From: Kuschelorhynchus macadamiae
Taxonomy: Eukaryota > Arthropoda > Insecta > Coleoptera > Curculionidae
Reading direction: 5' to 3'
Length of the DNA: 64,000 bases
Assembly (NCBI GenBank): GCA_030620095.1
Contig: JAUTXW010002098.1
Coordinates: 1-64,000, forward strand
Shown here in pieces: positions 21,341 to 32,477 of the stretch. The notes under the pieces were generated by a model. The model did no database searches and had not been told where the DNA came from. It worked only from the letters and a program-made list of their open reading frames with translations. A program made the position numbers and the translations under genes. Numbering within the stretch: position 1 is the first letter of the stretch; every line of letters begins with the position of its first letter.

Positions 21341-22652
21341 GTGACATTTTTTAAACTAAAATCTGGTCTACAGTTAAACACGCGAGCATCTAAAAGTGTA
21401 CTTTCAATTAGCCCAAGCGAAAAGTGCGAAACGATTACAGTAGTGGCCTGCTGCAATGCAGAAGGAGTACATTTACCTCCTTACTGCGTGTTTAAGGGAA
21501 AAAATGCTGCGGAGTGGTCTGATGGAATGCCACCCGGCTCACGTGTACAGATGTCAGAGAAGTCAGCGTACGTAACATCAGACATTTTCCTGGACTGGCT
21601 ACAGAATCACTTCTACCCCAGAAAGCACCCAGAAAAGTTTTGTTCATAGTAGACGGACATGCTTCTCACACAACTAATCTTGACACGTTAAAATTTGCTG
21701 AGAACAACGACATTATTTTATTTTGTTTGCCGAGTCACACTACACATTATTTGCAACCGCTTGATCAGGCCTTCTTCTAGAGCCTTAAGGGCCATTATTA
21801 CGATTCCTGTAGGAGGATGATCAAAAACAACCCTAATAGGAAGTTAAATCTTTTGCAATTCGGCAAACTTTTAGGGGAGGTCTGGGGCAAAGCGGCTACA
21901 GTCAACAATGTTGTATCGGCCTTCCGAGCGACAGGAATTTGGCCTTACAACCCAAATGAAATACCTGATCACGCTTTTTTGACGGAGTCACCAAATGAGG
22001 CTCCATTACATCTAGAAGATTTATCAACAGAAACTGTTTTCAAACATTTGTTTGAGATTGCAACGAAAAAGTGAGGTAAAACGTACTAAAGCCCCTTCTC
22101 GCGAACCTAGCTCATCTCAACCAGGCCCTTGCGGAGCGCAACTGAAAAATGTGGAAGAGCATACTGAATAAGAAATAACACCTGGGAAGCTACTTCAGGA
22201 GCCTTCTCCTGTGCCCCAAAAAACACCGGCGATGCAAAAGGAACGTGCTAACCTAATGGGTAACCTAACTTCAACTAATTACATGACTGTTGTTCGCGAG
22301 AAGAAGCAGAAGAAAACGGAAAAGAAAGGAGAACTTTCAAAAAAGAAATCACTAAAATCGAATGAGAAGAAAGTGCAAAAAAAAACGCAGGCACTAGTCT
22401 ACTTCATCATCAGATTCTAATGAAAACCTAGTCTTTGATGATTCATCTAGTGGGGAAGAAAATTTGGACGACCTCGAAAATCAGTGCGTCAGATGTCTCG
22501 AAGATTATCGCCTTACAAAGAAAAAAGAGGAATGGTTGCAGTGCATTGTCTGTTCTAGATGGATCCACGAAGGTTGCACAGCTTACATCAACACGTGCCA
22601 AATTTGCGGTGCCGTCCCCATTATGAAAAAATGGAGGAAAAAACGAAATTAG
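21341..22652 (+). pseudogene. pogo-type transposase with C-terminal zinc finger, broken
   Basis: C-terminal two-thirds of a pogo (Tc1/mariner superfamily, DDE_1) transposase. GLQLNTRASKSV (21367) normally follows VDES/VDET; here LKS replaces it, so the first Asp is gone. ITVVACCNAEGVHLPP (21436) and TSDIFLDWLQNHFYP (21578) follow. After a frameshift near 21640: FIVDGHASHTTN (second Asp), FCLPSHTTHYLQPLDQAFF (third Asp), then a stop. FRATGIWPYNPNEIPDHAF (21928) ends the core. A Lys-rich linker leads to a C4HC3-like finger in the last frame (22482-22610: CVRCLEDY, WLQCIVCSRWIHEGC, CQICG). Insect pogo elements often carry such a PHD/RING-like tail. The N-terminal HTH is missing. Confidence 0.82.
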
Positions 22653-23586
22653 TGTACGGCCCATCTCTCTTACACCTTCTATGAGAGATGGACCAATTCG
22701 CTTTTTCAGTTTTTTATTTTTTATATTTAGTTGTTAAGTTGTATTAATGTTTGAACTGTGCCAAATAGATCACAAAAGTCTATGTTTATGCTCTATTTTT
22801 TAAAGAATTTAATTCCTATCAAAAGTTTTTCAAAAGGTGGTTCATCTCTCCTCGATTTACCCTATAGCTAGTGAAATATTATAGATGTTATTATTACAGT
22901 ATTGGAACCACCTCAAAAATTAATTTTAATTTTACGAACAAGCATAAATTATTCTATGCATAGACATTATATGTTATTATGTCTATGCCCCATGCTGTGG
23001 CCGTTAGTGAAATTAATTCTCGCCATGTTCTTTACATTTTCCACATGTTGCGCGTTTTGCAATCTCCTTAAATGCGCTTGAATTAATAATTTATACATAC
23101 TCATCTAAAGCAGCTGAGGAGTGAACGTAAACTTAGTTGACATTTACGATGCATTAGAAGGCACTTATTCTCATTTGATGCTTAATATATCAATTAGGAA
23201 CACAAATTTCGTTTTAAGTTTAGATATTGCAATATTCTCAACTATCTTGTTTAAATTACATAATAAGCTGCTAATATATATTCTTACAGCAATTACATTA
23301 TCTTTAAATGGAGTGCTTGAAAGAATTTCTGACTTTTGAGCTTTTGTTCTTCTATTCTGGTCCTCTGATCTTCTGGAAAGCGGTAAAATGTTTTGTGGAC
23401 TCACTAGTTGGCTTTCAGTACAGTCACGTGATGTAGAATTAGGATAGAGATTATCTAATGAAATACTATTGACTCGCTTGCAGGTGAATTTTGAATTACT
23501 TTATGTTTCTCGGGAGTACCTTGATTCATCATAATTCTACGTACTTTCGATAAAAAATTTGAAAAATCTGAATCAGAATCTAAAGA
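22653..23586. other. No gene recognised
   Basis: Contains a short stem-loop pairing CCATCTCTC (22660-22668) with GAGAGATGG (22683-22691) just after the pogo frame, possibly part of its 3' end. Two mirrored open frames at 23121-23404 look like chance. Confidence 0.45.
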
Positions 23587-24512
23587 CTAGTTCAATTCTA
23601 TTACATTTTCTTGAGCATTTGGGTGATCCTTATCTGCTCGAACTTGTTGAAAATGATTTAGCCAATCAAAAAATAAGCTGGTATTTATATAATTTGAATC
23701 AGAACACATTCCCAGGGACTCTGGAGCTGAACCATCCATTAGCTCATATTTCATCCTTTTTCGGAGAAATATAATGGCTGGAGCTACAAAACTTCCAGCG
23801 GCATTCATTGTACATACAATAGTAACTAGTTGACCGTGTTCAGCGGAAGATATGTTTCTAATCGGCTTTTTTCCTGTTGTGCTAACCACTTTAGGAACTT
23901 TATTAAGGACAGTGGAAATTCTACTTTCGTCCATATTGTACCTGACCCTGGGGGAAATTTGTGCTGTTTATAAAGTTTTTTCAGGTTTTCAAAGAAATGA
24001 TCTACCTGAGTTTTATTGAAACACGTCATTCGTGTCAAAGCAGTTAGATTGGGCGTTCTTAATGATAAGCCATATCTTTTAACAACACTATATGCCCAGT
24101 CTTTGCCAGCCATTTCTTTATCGTTGTCAAATGAATGATCCACGTTGTTCAAGGATGTATATTCGTAAGCTAGTGTTCTTACCGATTTCAAAGTCAGACC
24201 ATAAAATCTTTCATACATGTCTTTGCAGTGTTTAACTAGCAAAAGCTGCAATTCCTTTGCAAAAACTGGTCGGAACCTTACGAAACTTTCTGCACCACGC
24301 CCGGAACGCAGCCTTTTACGCAAAGTTGATTCATGTGCATGAAGCTCTGCAGCGGCTGATCTTATGGAATGACCATCACGTATAAGACCTCTGGCCGTAT
24401 TCTCTATCTCATTAGTGCAAAGTTTTTTCTCTGATTTTCTTTTATAGTTTCTAAAAACAAAAGCAATTATTTGGAGACTTTGAAATAGTCTTAGAAAAGA
24501 AAAGAATATCAT
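23587..24512 (-). pseudogene. pogo/pipsqueak-type transposase, N-terminal half, broken
   Basis: Reads from 24512 down. YKRKSEKKLCTNEIENTARG and SIRSAAAELHAHESTLRKRL form a pipsqueak-type helix-turn-helix. AKELQLLLVKHCKDMYERFYGLT and KDWAYSVVKRYGLSLRTPN follow the CENP-B-like part. After a small deletion near 23945 comes MDESRISTVLNKVPKVVS with the first catalytic Asp (MDES), then LVTIVCTMNAAGSFVAPAII and YINTSLFFDWLNHF. The frame ends before the second and third acids. It is a different family from the pogo at 21341-22652: that copy keeps its C-terminal half and lacks its N-terminus. Confidence 0.8.
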
Positions 24513-24911
24513 TTGGCAAAAGTCCGCATGGAAAAATAGGACATTTGCTCCACAGGTATGATAAGTGTTTCAAATTTCCTGCCAAGGTTATGACATTTGT
24601 GTTCATGCGTATAAATATATCTCACAACTCTAAATATTTAAAAGATACCCTAGACCATATTGTATCAAAAAATCTACAGAAATAGTCTCATAGGATGTTA
24701 AACTATTTAGCCTAAAAGTTACATGCAAACGTTTAAAAACGTGACTTACCTCAGGGTAGCGGCCTGTCTTTTCGCATCCGTTTGAAAACACACTGAACAC
24801 TGAAAAGACACGCGTGAGTTTATGCTGTGTTGCCAAATTGTAGTGTTTTTCCCTAAATTTTCGATTAGGACTTTTGACCCGTGCGTAATTTTGCCCCATT
24901 CTACTCTACAT
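24513..24911 (-). other. Probable 5' flank and terminus of the minus-strand pogo element
   Basis: The minus strand at 24899 begins ATGGGGCAAAATTACGCACG, a GGGGCAAA-type start reminiscent of pogo-like ends, and repeat R1 begins immediately beyond. The partner terminus was not found at the other side, so the boundary is a guess. Confidence 0.35.
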
Positions 24912-25215
24912 GGGAATGAACTGGTAACATTTTGGTATGAACATAAGATAGCAAAATAAAATGACGTCCCAATATAATATTTAAATAAATCAGCCTACTT
25001 ATTAGATTAATTTCAAATTTTGTGCAAGCGTTAAGTATAATATAGAGATAAACTGGTAAAGTTCTGACGCGAATATCAAGATGGCGGAATAAATTTTTTA
25101 AAGAAAAATCAAATTTAGGAAAAAATTTGCTTTAAATGTTGCAAAAAAATGTAATGTGATATAGGGATAAACTGGTACCATTTCAGCATGACGTAACAAA
25201 ATGGCGGTGTGTGTG
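24912..25215 (+). repeat. Dispersed repeat R1
   Basis: Contains GGGAATGAACTGGTAACATT, ATATAGAGATAAACTGGTAA, AAGATGGCGGAATAAA and AACAAAATGGCGG, the signature modules of the 14608-16640 array, then a (GT)n run at 25204-25221. Confidence 0.75.
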
Positions 25216-25270
25216 TGTGTGCTTTGACATTTATGTTATAGACAAATAGAGAATTAGTTCACAACAATCA

Positions 25271-26342
25271 ATGGAGAGATACACACCTGAAGAACGCGGA
25301 ATTATTGTTACTGCTTATTTGACCAATTTTCGGTCTGTTATTTTAACGCAGCGTTAATTTCGTCGCCGTTTTCCTCGCCGTCCTGCACCATGTGCGCGAG
25401 CAATTAAGCGTTTGGCTGAGCGTCTTTTCCAGACTGGGTCCACTAGGGATATCGCAAGAAGTGGCCGGCCCCGTACTGCTCGTTCCATCAGGAATATCGC
25501 TGCTATGGCTGAGGACGTCCGAGAGAGTCCACAAACATCGACGAGACAACGATGCACACAATTTGGTATCAGCGGATGTTCGTTGCGTCGAATTTTGGTG
25601 GAAGACCTGAAGATGTTTCCTTACAAAGTGCAAATCGTTCACCAGTTGTTGCCTGCTGACCGTCAAGTGAGGTTAACTTACTCCCATGCTCTGTTAAACC
25701 TGGTGCAAGAAAAGGATGATTTCGTATCCAAAATCATAATGAGCGATGAAGCCCATTTCTACATAAGTGGTTCTGTAAAGAAGCAAAATTTGGTTTCTGG
25801 GGCACCCCTTAAAGTCACTGTTTGGTGCGGCATTTGCAGTGAAAAAGTGATTGGTCCTTATTTTTTTGAGGATGCCGGCGGCAACACCGTAACCATAACT
25901 GGCGAGCTCTACAGACAGATGTTAAACAAGTTTTTTTTCCGTAAGTTGCTGAATTGGGTCTCGAGCATTGTTGGTTCCAGCAGGACTGAGCAACCGCTCA
26001 CACAGCTCGGCAACGATGGAGATCTTGAGGAACCAATTTCCGGGCCGTGTTATCTCCCGTTTTGGCGATTTGAACTGGCCGACCAGATCGCCAGATCTCA
26101 CGGCGCCAGACTTCTTCCTTTGGGGATTTTTAAAATCTCGCGTTTACCATAACAAACCACAAACCTCGCAAGCCTTAAAAGGCAACATCGAAGAAGAAAT
26201 CACCAATTTGGAGGCAGAAGTTTTGCGAGCAACCATTGAAAATGCTTTGAAACGAGCAGAAATGTGCATCAACTCGGGAGGTGGTCATTTGGCCGATATA
26301 ATTTTTTCAACTTTATGTCATCAATTTTACATTTTTAAATAA
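25271..26342 (+). pseudogene. Mariner-type transposase (DUF4817 N-terminus, DD41D), broken
   Basis: MERYTPEERGIIVTAYL starts a DUF4817-type helix-turn-helix; a TAA at about 25354 interrupts it. RDIARSGRPRTARSIRN (25450) is the GRPR linker. KMFPYKVQIVHQLLPAD (25612) and IIMSDEAHFYISG (25735, first Asp) follow. The usual RFWG-type block is deleted at KKQNLVSGAPLKVTVWCGI. After a frameshift near 25960 the second-acid motif (usually QQDGA) is damaged (VPAGLSNRSHSSATMEIL). NWPTRSPDLTAPDFFLWG (26075) supplies the third Asp; spacing is x41 if the second motif is restored conceptually. MCINSGGGHLADI ends it. Element ends were not found; R1 lies upstream. Confidence 0.8.
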
Positions 26343-27234
26343 ACCTTCATTGAAAACAGAGCGCAATTTTTTTCATTTATAACCAAATGGCAGTCAATAC
26401 ACATTATGACATTACTTTTCGAAGGACGATTGTTCGTGGGAGCTCGATTAGCTTGAGCTGATGAGACCTAAGATACAAACTCAATAAACAATAAATAAAT
26501 CATACTGACATTTTGAAGTTGGCCAAATATGTAAAAACATTGTAGTCATAAATAATTAATAGTTATATAAGCAGTTTTCTTCTTATCTGAAATGTAATGC
26601 AGTAAATTAAATATCCTTTATCAAAAAAATAATTCAAATATTTGTACAAATATTTATATGAAGTTTAAATTTCGCGAACCCCGTATAAACTTTGCTATAT
26701 ATGTTATTGTAATATAAATAACAAACTATTAGTAAAAGATACACTTATACCTAGATTTGCTTTTCTAAAGTTACAAACTACTTACATTTATAAATCAAGT
26801 TTCGTCTTCGAATTCCGCAAGCAATATTTTTACAATAATAATGCCTTTTAGTTACAAAAGTATCTAGAATCACCGGCTCAAAGCTAAGAATATACACTAA
26901 AGACACGCTAAGTGACTTTGCAACAGACAGGCGGAACTAATTTAAATTCAAATCCTGACTTAGACTGCAGTTCTCTCTTTTCTACAATTCGCAAATGATA
27001 CAATCGAGGTTTAATGAGATTAAACTGTGAGATGACAAAAAATGTGAGTGCATTAGGCAGGGTAGTATTTACGTATATTAAGAAAAGGAAGTTGAGACAG
27101 CAACTTATGCGTCCAAAAGTATGTGTGCAATGCATTAGCAGCAATTTGTAGTGATAATCACTTTAATGTTTTAATCTAAAAAAAATAATTTCATAAATTT
27201 CTGGAGATATACATATAACATATAATAAATAATA
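26343..27234. other. No gene recognised
   Basis: AT-rich, no domain or repeat family recognised on either strand. Ends in an AT-rich tract used as the TA target by mariner C. Confidence 0.5.
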
Positions 27235-27713
27235 TACAGGGTGTCCCACGACGAACTGCAGCGATCGATTTTTTAGAAAGTAGGCTTTAGAAGAATTTGA
27301 AATTTTGGCAGCTAACTAAAGTCGATGGGGGCAATTCGCGCAAGATATTTTCAAGATGACGACACTTCCGGTTATACCGGAAGTAGACGTCAACTTTCTT
27401 ATTTTAAATGAAACACCCTGTATATAATCGAATTTTTTGATTCCTCGAAAAATTCTAGGTATATTTCATGTAAAATATCCTATACCTAAGTTCTACTGTT
27501 TTTAAATATTTTGAATTTTATGTAAAAAATGACGTTTGCAGGTCTAGACATAACTATAAATATCTGCTTATCGAAGTCTCTATTATTTATTTGCAGTTGG
27601 CTTCCTTGTCCAAAAGGGTACACTTAAGTGTTACTTTATAAATATACTTTAAAAAATCGTTAAAAGTTACTTTTTACAAATGGAAACCCCCAATTTTTAT
27701 AATTTTATCTTAT

Positions 27714-29372
27714 TTAACACTTAAAATAAGGGTGACCTTGTATAGAGTTGTCTATTCCAAAAATTTGTAGTTTTTGAGTTATTGACGATTTAACATTTTT
27801 TTTTTCTAATAATACCAGACGGCTTCTAAGTTTTCTTGTTAGTTGGCAATGACGGGGAGGCCTGGCGAGAACAAAACCAATTGGAAAGAAACGTAATATT
27901 TGTTGTCGTTTGACAATTACCCTTGCCATAATGTCCTCTTTCGTTGTTACTAGATTAAAATAAACGATTCCTTTTATCGTTCCCCATATAAAATAGTCTA
28001 AGACTGTCAGATCGGGGGAACGAGGAGGCCACAGGAAAGGTCCATTGTTGGCAATCCACTGGTCGTAAAATGTAGCTGGTAAAAAGTTAGTAACTGCAAC
28101 GGTTCTGTGTAGTGGGGCGCCATCGTATTGGTAGAAAATTTGACTATGTTCTGCCAAAGGTAAATTACTTAAATATTCGTTGTCCAACTCTTCAAGAATA
28201 TTCAGATATCTTTCTCCTACAAAAGTTTATAGACATAATTTTACGGAAAGAAATGCTTTGATAATATTCATCGATTTATTGATTTAAGAAGAAGCAAAAT
28301 ACATCAAAATTTAATCTGAGGAGTGATCAATAAAAAAAAGAAGGTTTAGTATTTTATGACTTTCTAAAGTACCCTGCATAAATAGCTTGTAAATATCTAA
28401 CTAAAGATAACTTTCCTATAAAACTTGGGACGATATATTTTTTTAGATATGCTGTGTTACGGTATGTGGACCAGTATTTGTATGAAGTAGTGTAGTGTGA
28501 CCTGTATAAATAATTTAATTTAATTTATTTATGTAATAATTTTTACTAAATGATTTATCTAATCTTGGATTGACGCTAAACTGATAAAATAAATTGTTGT
28601 AATATTACCTAAATGGATTATTTTTCATTAAAAAAGCGCTTGTGTTTAGGCAATGTATAACTTACCATTCAAATTTTCTTCGTAAAAATTCAGTTTTATT
28701 ATTCCTTCTGTTCCTTTCCTTCCTGAATTGTGTCTATTGAAAAGGTCATTTTTAGTAAATTTTGTTTCATCGGTCCAAATTATATTGTCCAAAAATCTAG
28801 GGTTATCTTGTACCATTGTTAAAATAAACTCGCAAAACTGTACTCTTTTTGGCAAATCAGTGTTTTTTAGATGTTGAACCAATGATATTAAATAAGGTTG
28901 AAAGTTATGTTTTAACAGAATCCTATGCACTAAGTTCCTCGAGATTCCTGATTGTCTTGTCACGTTTCTAAATGCCGTTTTACACGCTGCAATTCTTTCT
29001 TGCAAGTTGCAATAGTCTTGAACAAAAGCATACGCAGTGACATTTGTACCTTTTGTCAAACTGTGCATGCCTTTGTTCAAGACTATTGCATATTGCAAAG
29101 AAGAATTGCAGCATGTAAAACGGCCTTTATAGGGATGTCATTGGATATGCTGCAAAATATCCCAGAATTGCAATCTCGACATTTTCATTATCAACAATGG
29201 GCTTCCTCTTATTAATTTTTGCCTTGACGTTTCCAAAATTTTTATAGTTTTCCAACATTTGTTTAACGCTGTTCGGTGACGGTTTCTGTTTATCTGGATA
29301 TCTATCAGCAAATATCTGGCATGTTCTTGTTAAAACTCTGTTAGATTCCTCATAGCTAATAAACAAGTTCAA
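27714..29372 (-). pseudogene. Mariner C transposase with one intron, internally damaged
   Basis: Blocks from 29372 down: FADRYPDKQKPSPNS and MLENYKNFGNVKAK (DUF4817-like HTH) to AILGYFAAYPMTSL, then an inserted palindrome (28968-29132), then NVTRQSGISRNLVHRILLKH, NFQPYLISLVQHLKNTD and NIIWTDETKFT (first Asp). FNRHNSGRKGTE joins abruptly to FYEENLNG: about 35 codons that include the WCGI block are deleted. A GT-AG intron (28665-28217; AATG|GTAAGT, TTGTAG|GAGAAA) links NG to ERYLNILEEL. IFYQYDGAP (second Asp) and WPPRSPDLTVLD (third, x41) follow. The normal C-terminus has probably drifted into arm sequence after about 27890. Confidence 0.8.
28968..29132. repeat. Imperfect palindrome inside the mariner C transposase gene
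   Basis: AATGCCGTTTTACACGCTGC...TTGCAATAGTCTTGAAC is followed by GTTCAAGACTATTGCA...TTGCAGCATGTAAAACGG. The arms are about 65-70 bp with a roughly 45-bp centre. The structure splits the helix-turn-helix domain and looks like a local inverted duplication. Confidence 0.8.
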
Positions 29373-30192
29373 ATCATCTTCGTGTGTGTAATTTAATCGC
29401 CCCCGATTTAATAATTATTATAATTACTACAATAAATAAATAATATTTTAGTAAGTAATTGTCAAACGACAACAAATATTACGTTTCTGTAGTAACCAAT
29501 TGGTTTTGTTCTCGCCGGGCCTCCCTATCATGGCCAACTAACAAGAAAACTTAAAAGCCGTCTGGCATTATTAGAATAAAAAATGTTAAATCGTCAATAA
29601 CTCAAAAACTACAAATTTTTGGAATAGACAACTTTTTACAAAGTCATCCTTATTTTAAGTGTTAAATAAGATAAAATTATAAAAATTGGGGGTTTCCATT
29701 TGAAAAAAGTAATTTTTAACGATTTTTTAAAGTATATTTATAATGTCAGTTTTTGATCACCCTATATTTATTTATTATAAAAATATCAGCACAGGCCACT
29801 AAAGTGGCTCCTTTTGGACAAGGAAGCGACCCGCAAGTAAATAATAGAGACTTCGATAAGCAGATATTTATATTTATGTCTAGACCTGCAAACGTCATTT
29901 TTTACATAAAATTCAAAATATCTCAAAAACAGTTCAATTAGGTATAGGATATTATACATGAAATATACCTAGAATTTTTCGAGGAATCCAAAAATTCGAT
30001 AATATACAGGGCGTTCTATTTAAAAAAAGAAAGTTGACGTCTACTTCCGGTATAACCGGAAGTGTCGCCATCTTAAAAATATTTTGAGCGAATTGCCCCC
30101 ATCGACTTTAGTTAGCTGCCAAAATTTCAAATTTTTCCAAAGTCTACTTTCTGAGAAATCAATCGCCGCATTTCGTCGTGGGACACCCTGTA

Positions 30193-30843
30193 TAATAATA
30201 AATAATATATAATAAATTTATCTTCCCAAATTCTTACTGAAGCAGAACAATTCGTCCTCGCTAAAGGCCAAAACAAAAAAACATAGTGTCATCTGTTAAA
30301 GCGACAATTAGAAGACTTCCAGCAGAAGAAGCTGACATAAGAAGGCATGAAACAGCAAAGATCATCTGAAATTTTAACCCGGTTAAGTCGAATCTATTAG
30401 TTGCAGAAAAATGGCAATAAAAAAACTAAACAACAATATAGACATTTTGTTCCTTCCAGTAGACAAGGAAATGCCACTGTCGTCATGGACAAAACAGATT
30501 ACGTAAAGAAAATACAATTACTTTTGGACGACAACACCCACTGAGTAACACAAGTAGACCCGTCCAACAAACTTGAGAGACGGATAACCAACAAAGGAGA
30601 AGAAGATGTTAAGGCTAAGCAACTCAAGAATCCCGCGGTTCTACAGACTACCTAACATACACAAGATTAATATACCACTTCGACCTATCATCAGTGCATT
30701 AGGATCTCCTACTCACAAAATTAGTAAATATCTTTCAAATATTCTTAATTTTATAGGAAAAACACATTCATATATTAGAAACTCTACATATTTTGAAGGA
30801 AAACTAAAAGCAATCTAATTAGATATCTTAGTAAGTTTCGATG
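30193..30843 (+). pseudogene. Penelope-like element 2, 5' part
   Basis: Begins right after mariner C. LTEAEQFVLAKGQ (about 30236), SSVKATIRRLPAEEAD (30291), RQGNATVVMDKTDYVKK (30464), RGSTDYL/RFYRLPNIHKINIPLRPII (30632), SPTHKISKYLSNILNFIGKT (30707) and YIRNSTYFEGKLKAI are the same ordered blocks as in PLE1. The frame is interrupted by stops and then by mariner B within the FDVQSLYT block. Confidence 0.85.
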
Positions 30844-31529
30844 TACAGGGTGGCCCACATCAGATGACCCACTACCTTATCTCATAATCTGTAAGAGATA
30901 GGGAAAAAAGTGTTATACAAAAGTTTCTTGGGTTTATCTAAATTTTTTAAATATTGTATTTTTATATATACAGAGTGTGTCATTTTGCGTTGACAGATGT
31001 CAACTTTGTTATTTTAAATGGAACATCCTGTATATTATTATGGATTTGAATAGCTCTCTTAGAGACGATTTCAAAGATGTATTATAAGATGGGTCTACGA
31101 GGCACCGTTTCGGAGATATTTTCAATCATCTTCAATTTTTGACACACTTTCAACTTGTTGTATCTCTGGTATTTATCAACTTTTTTGTTTCATTTTTATG
31201 CAGGAAAAAACATAATTTTATGCTTTATTGGACGTGTAGGTAAAAATATTGAAATTGAAAAAATGTTACAGTGTTGTCACGTTTTGCGTACCATCAGTTT
31301 TCTCAAGGTTTTTAAATGCAACCCCCTACATTTTATAACGGATTTAAATAGAGCATCGAAAGACGATTTCAACGATATATTATAACATAGGTTTACAAGT
31401 CACGGTTCCCGAGTTTTGGGGATTTTCTTCAGGAATCAATTTTAATATTAAACAATTTTTACTAAACATAACATAAACTATTAAACATGACATAACAAGA
31501 ACAAAGACAAAAAATAAACATTACTTAAA

Positions 31530-32477
31530 TTAAATTTTCTGTGCTATACATGTTGTATAAATAATGTCTAATTTTTTTATTGCCCTACGAACTGCTCCAC
31601 TCTCATTGATCAAATGGATCTCTTCCATTATTCTCCCCCTTAAATCGTCTACGTTATTAACTTTATTCTTATACACTTTGTCTTTAATATTTCCCCATAA
31701 AAAAAAATCTAGTGGAGTTAAATCGGGACTCCGAGCTGGCCAGGTTATTGACCCAAATCTGCCAATTCACATTGGAAATCTTTCATTTAACCATTCAATT
31801 ACAGGTCTTACGGTATGGTACGGCGCACTGTCTTGTTGAAATACAAGACCATCTTTAATTTCATCCGGTAATTCATTAATAAGAGGTTGTATTTCATTTT
31901 GCAACAAACTGTGGTATCTCTGTCCGTTAAGAGTCCTATCATAAAAAACCGGCCCAATCACTCGGTCCTTTATTATTCCGCACCAAACATATACACTTTG
32001 ATGTCCCTGCTTTCTGATGGCTTTGATTTTATGTTGATTTTGCCTTGACCAGTAGTGGCAGTTCTTTCGGTTAAATATTCCCGCGGTGTTGAAAATTGCT
32101 TCGTCAGTGAAAAGAATTTTGTCAAAAACAGGTTGATCAAAGTGGCGGTCCATCATATCCATGCAAAAAGTAGCTCTGTTGTCAAAATCAGCTATGAATA
32201 GCTCTTGTAGCTCTTGTAGCTCTTGTATCAGCTATGAATTACTCTTGTGTAATAGTTGATTTTCTTCTGTAAGAACTGTCCTAGGCCGGTTTCTTTTATT
32301 GTTTATCACAACGCCATTTTCCAGATCTCGTGTAATTCTTACGAAGATTTTCTTACTTGGAATTCTGCTATTTGGATACAGTCTTCTATACTCCCTTAAC
32401 GCTAGTGCGGGACTCTTATTGTTTCTAATGAAGCACTCATATAAATTTAAACGTTGTTGAATAGTGTAGTTCGACAT
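31530..32477 (-). pseudogene. Mariner B transposase, internally deleted
   Basis: MSNYTIQQRLNLYECFIRNN starts a DUF4817-like HTH (ALREYRRLYPNSRIPSKK), to RPRTVLTEENQLL. A deletion marked by AGCTCTTGT repeats (32196-32250) removes the region homologous to 42345-42535 of element G. MDRHFDQPVFDKILFTDEAIF carries the first Asp, YVWCGIIKDRVIGPVFYD follows, VFQQDSAPYH has the second, then a TGA replaces a Trp codon in FPM-IGRFGSITWPARSPDL, and TPLDFFLWG has the third (x40). KLDIIYTTCIAQKI ends it. G is its sister family member. Confidence 0.85.
32196..32250. repeat. Filler-type micro-repeats at a deletion junction
   Basis: AGCTCTTGT occurs three times in tandem between two copies of TCAGCTATGAAT. 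It sits exactly where about 190 bp of transposase sequence is missing relative to element G. Confidence 0.75.

Larger units (their letters stand above)
27237..30190 (-). mobile_element. Mariner C, long-TIR DD41D element, 2,954 bp
   Basis: Ends CAGGGTGTCCCACGACG and its inverse, flanked by TA at 27235-27236 and 30191-30192. The arms are about 27237-27927 and 29457-30190, roughly 700 bp, with small indels. They include a GGAAGT/ACTTCC palindrome and AAATGAAACACCCTGTATA, a second terminus-like motif about 165-185 bp in. The left arm overlaps the 3' end of the transposase gene, so the right arm holds an inverted copy of that coding end. Confidence 0.88.

Noticed and set aside
25343..25666. Antisense frames opposite the mariner transposase.
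   Set aside because: Mirror frames in GC-richer coding sequence; the sense strand carries recognisable domains.
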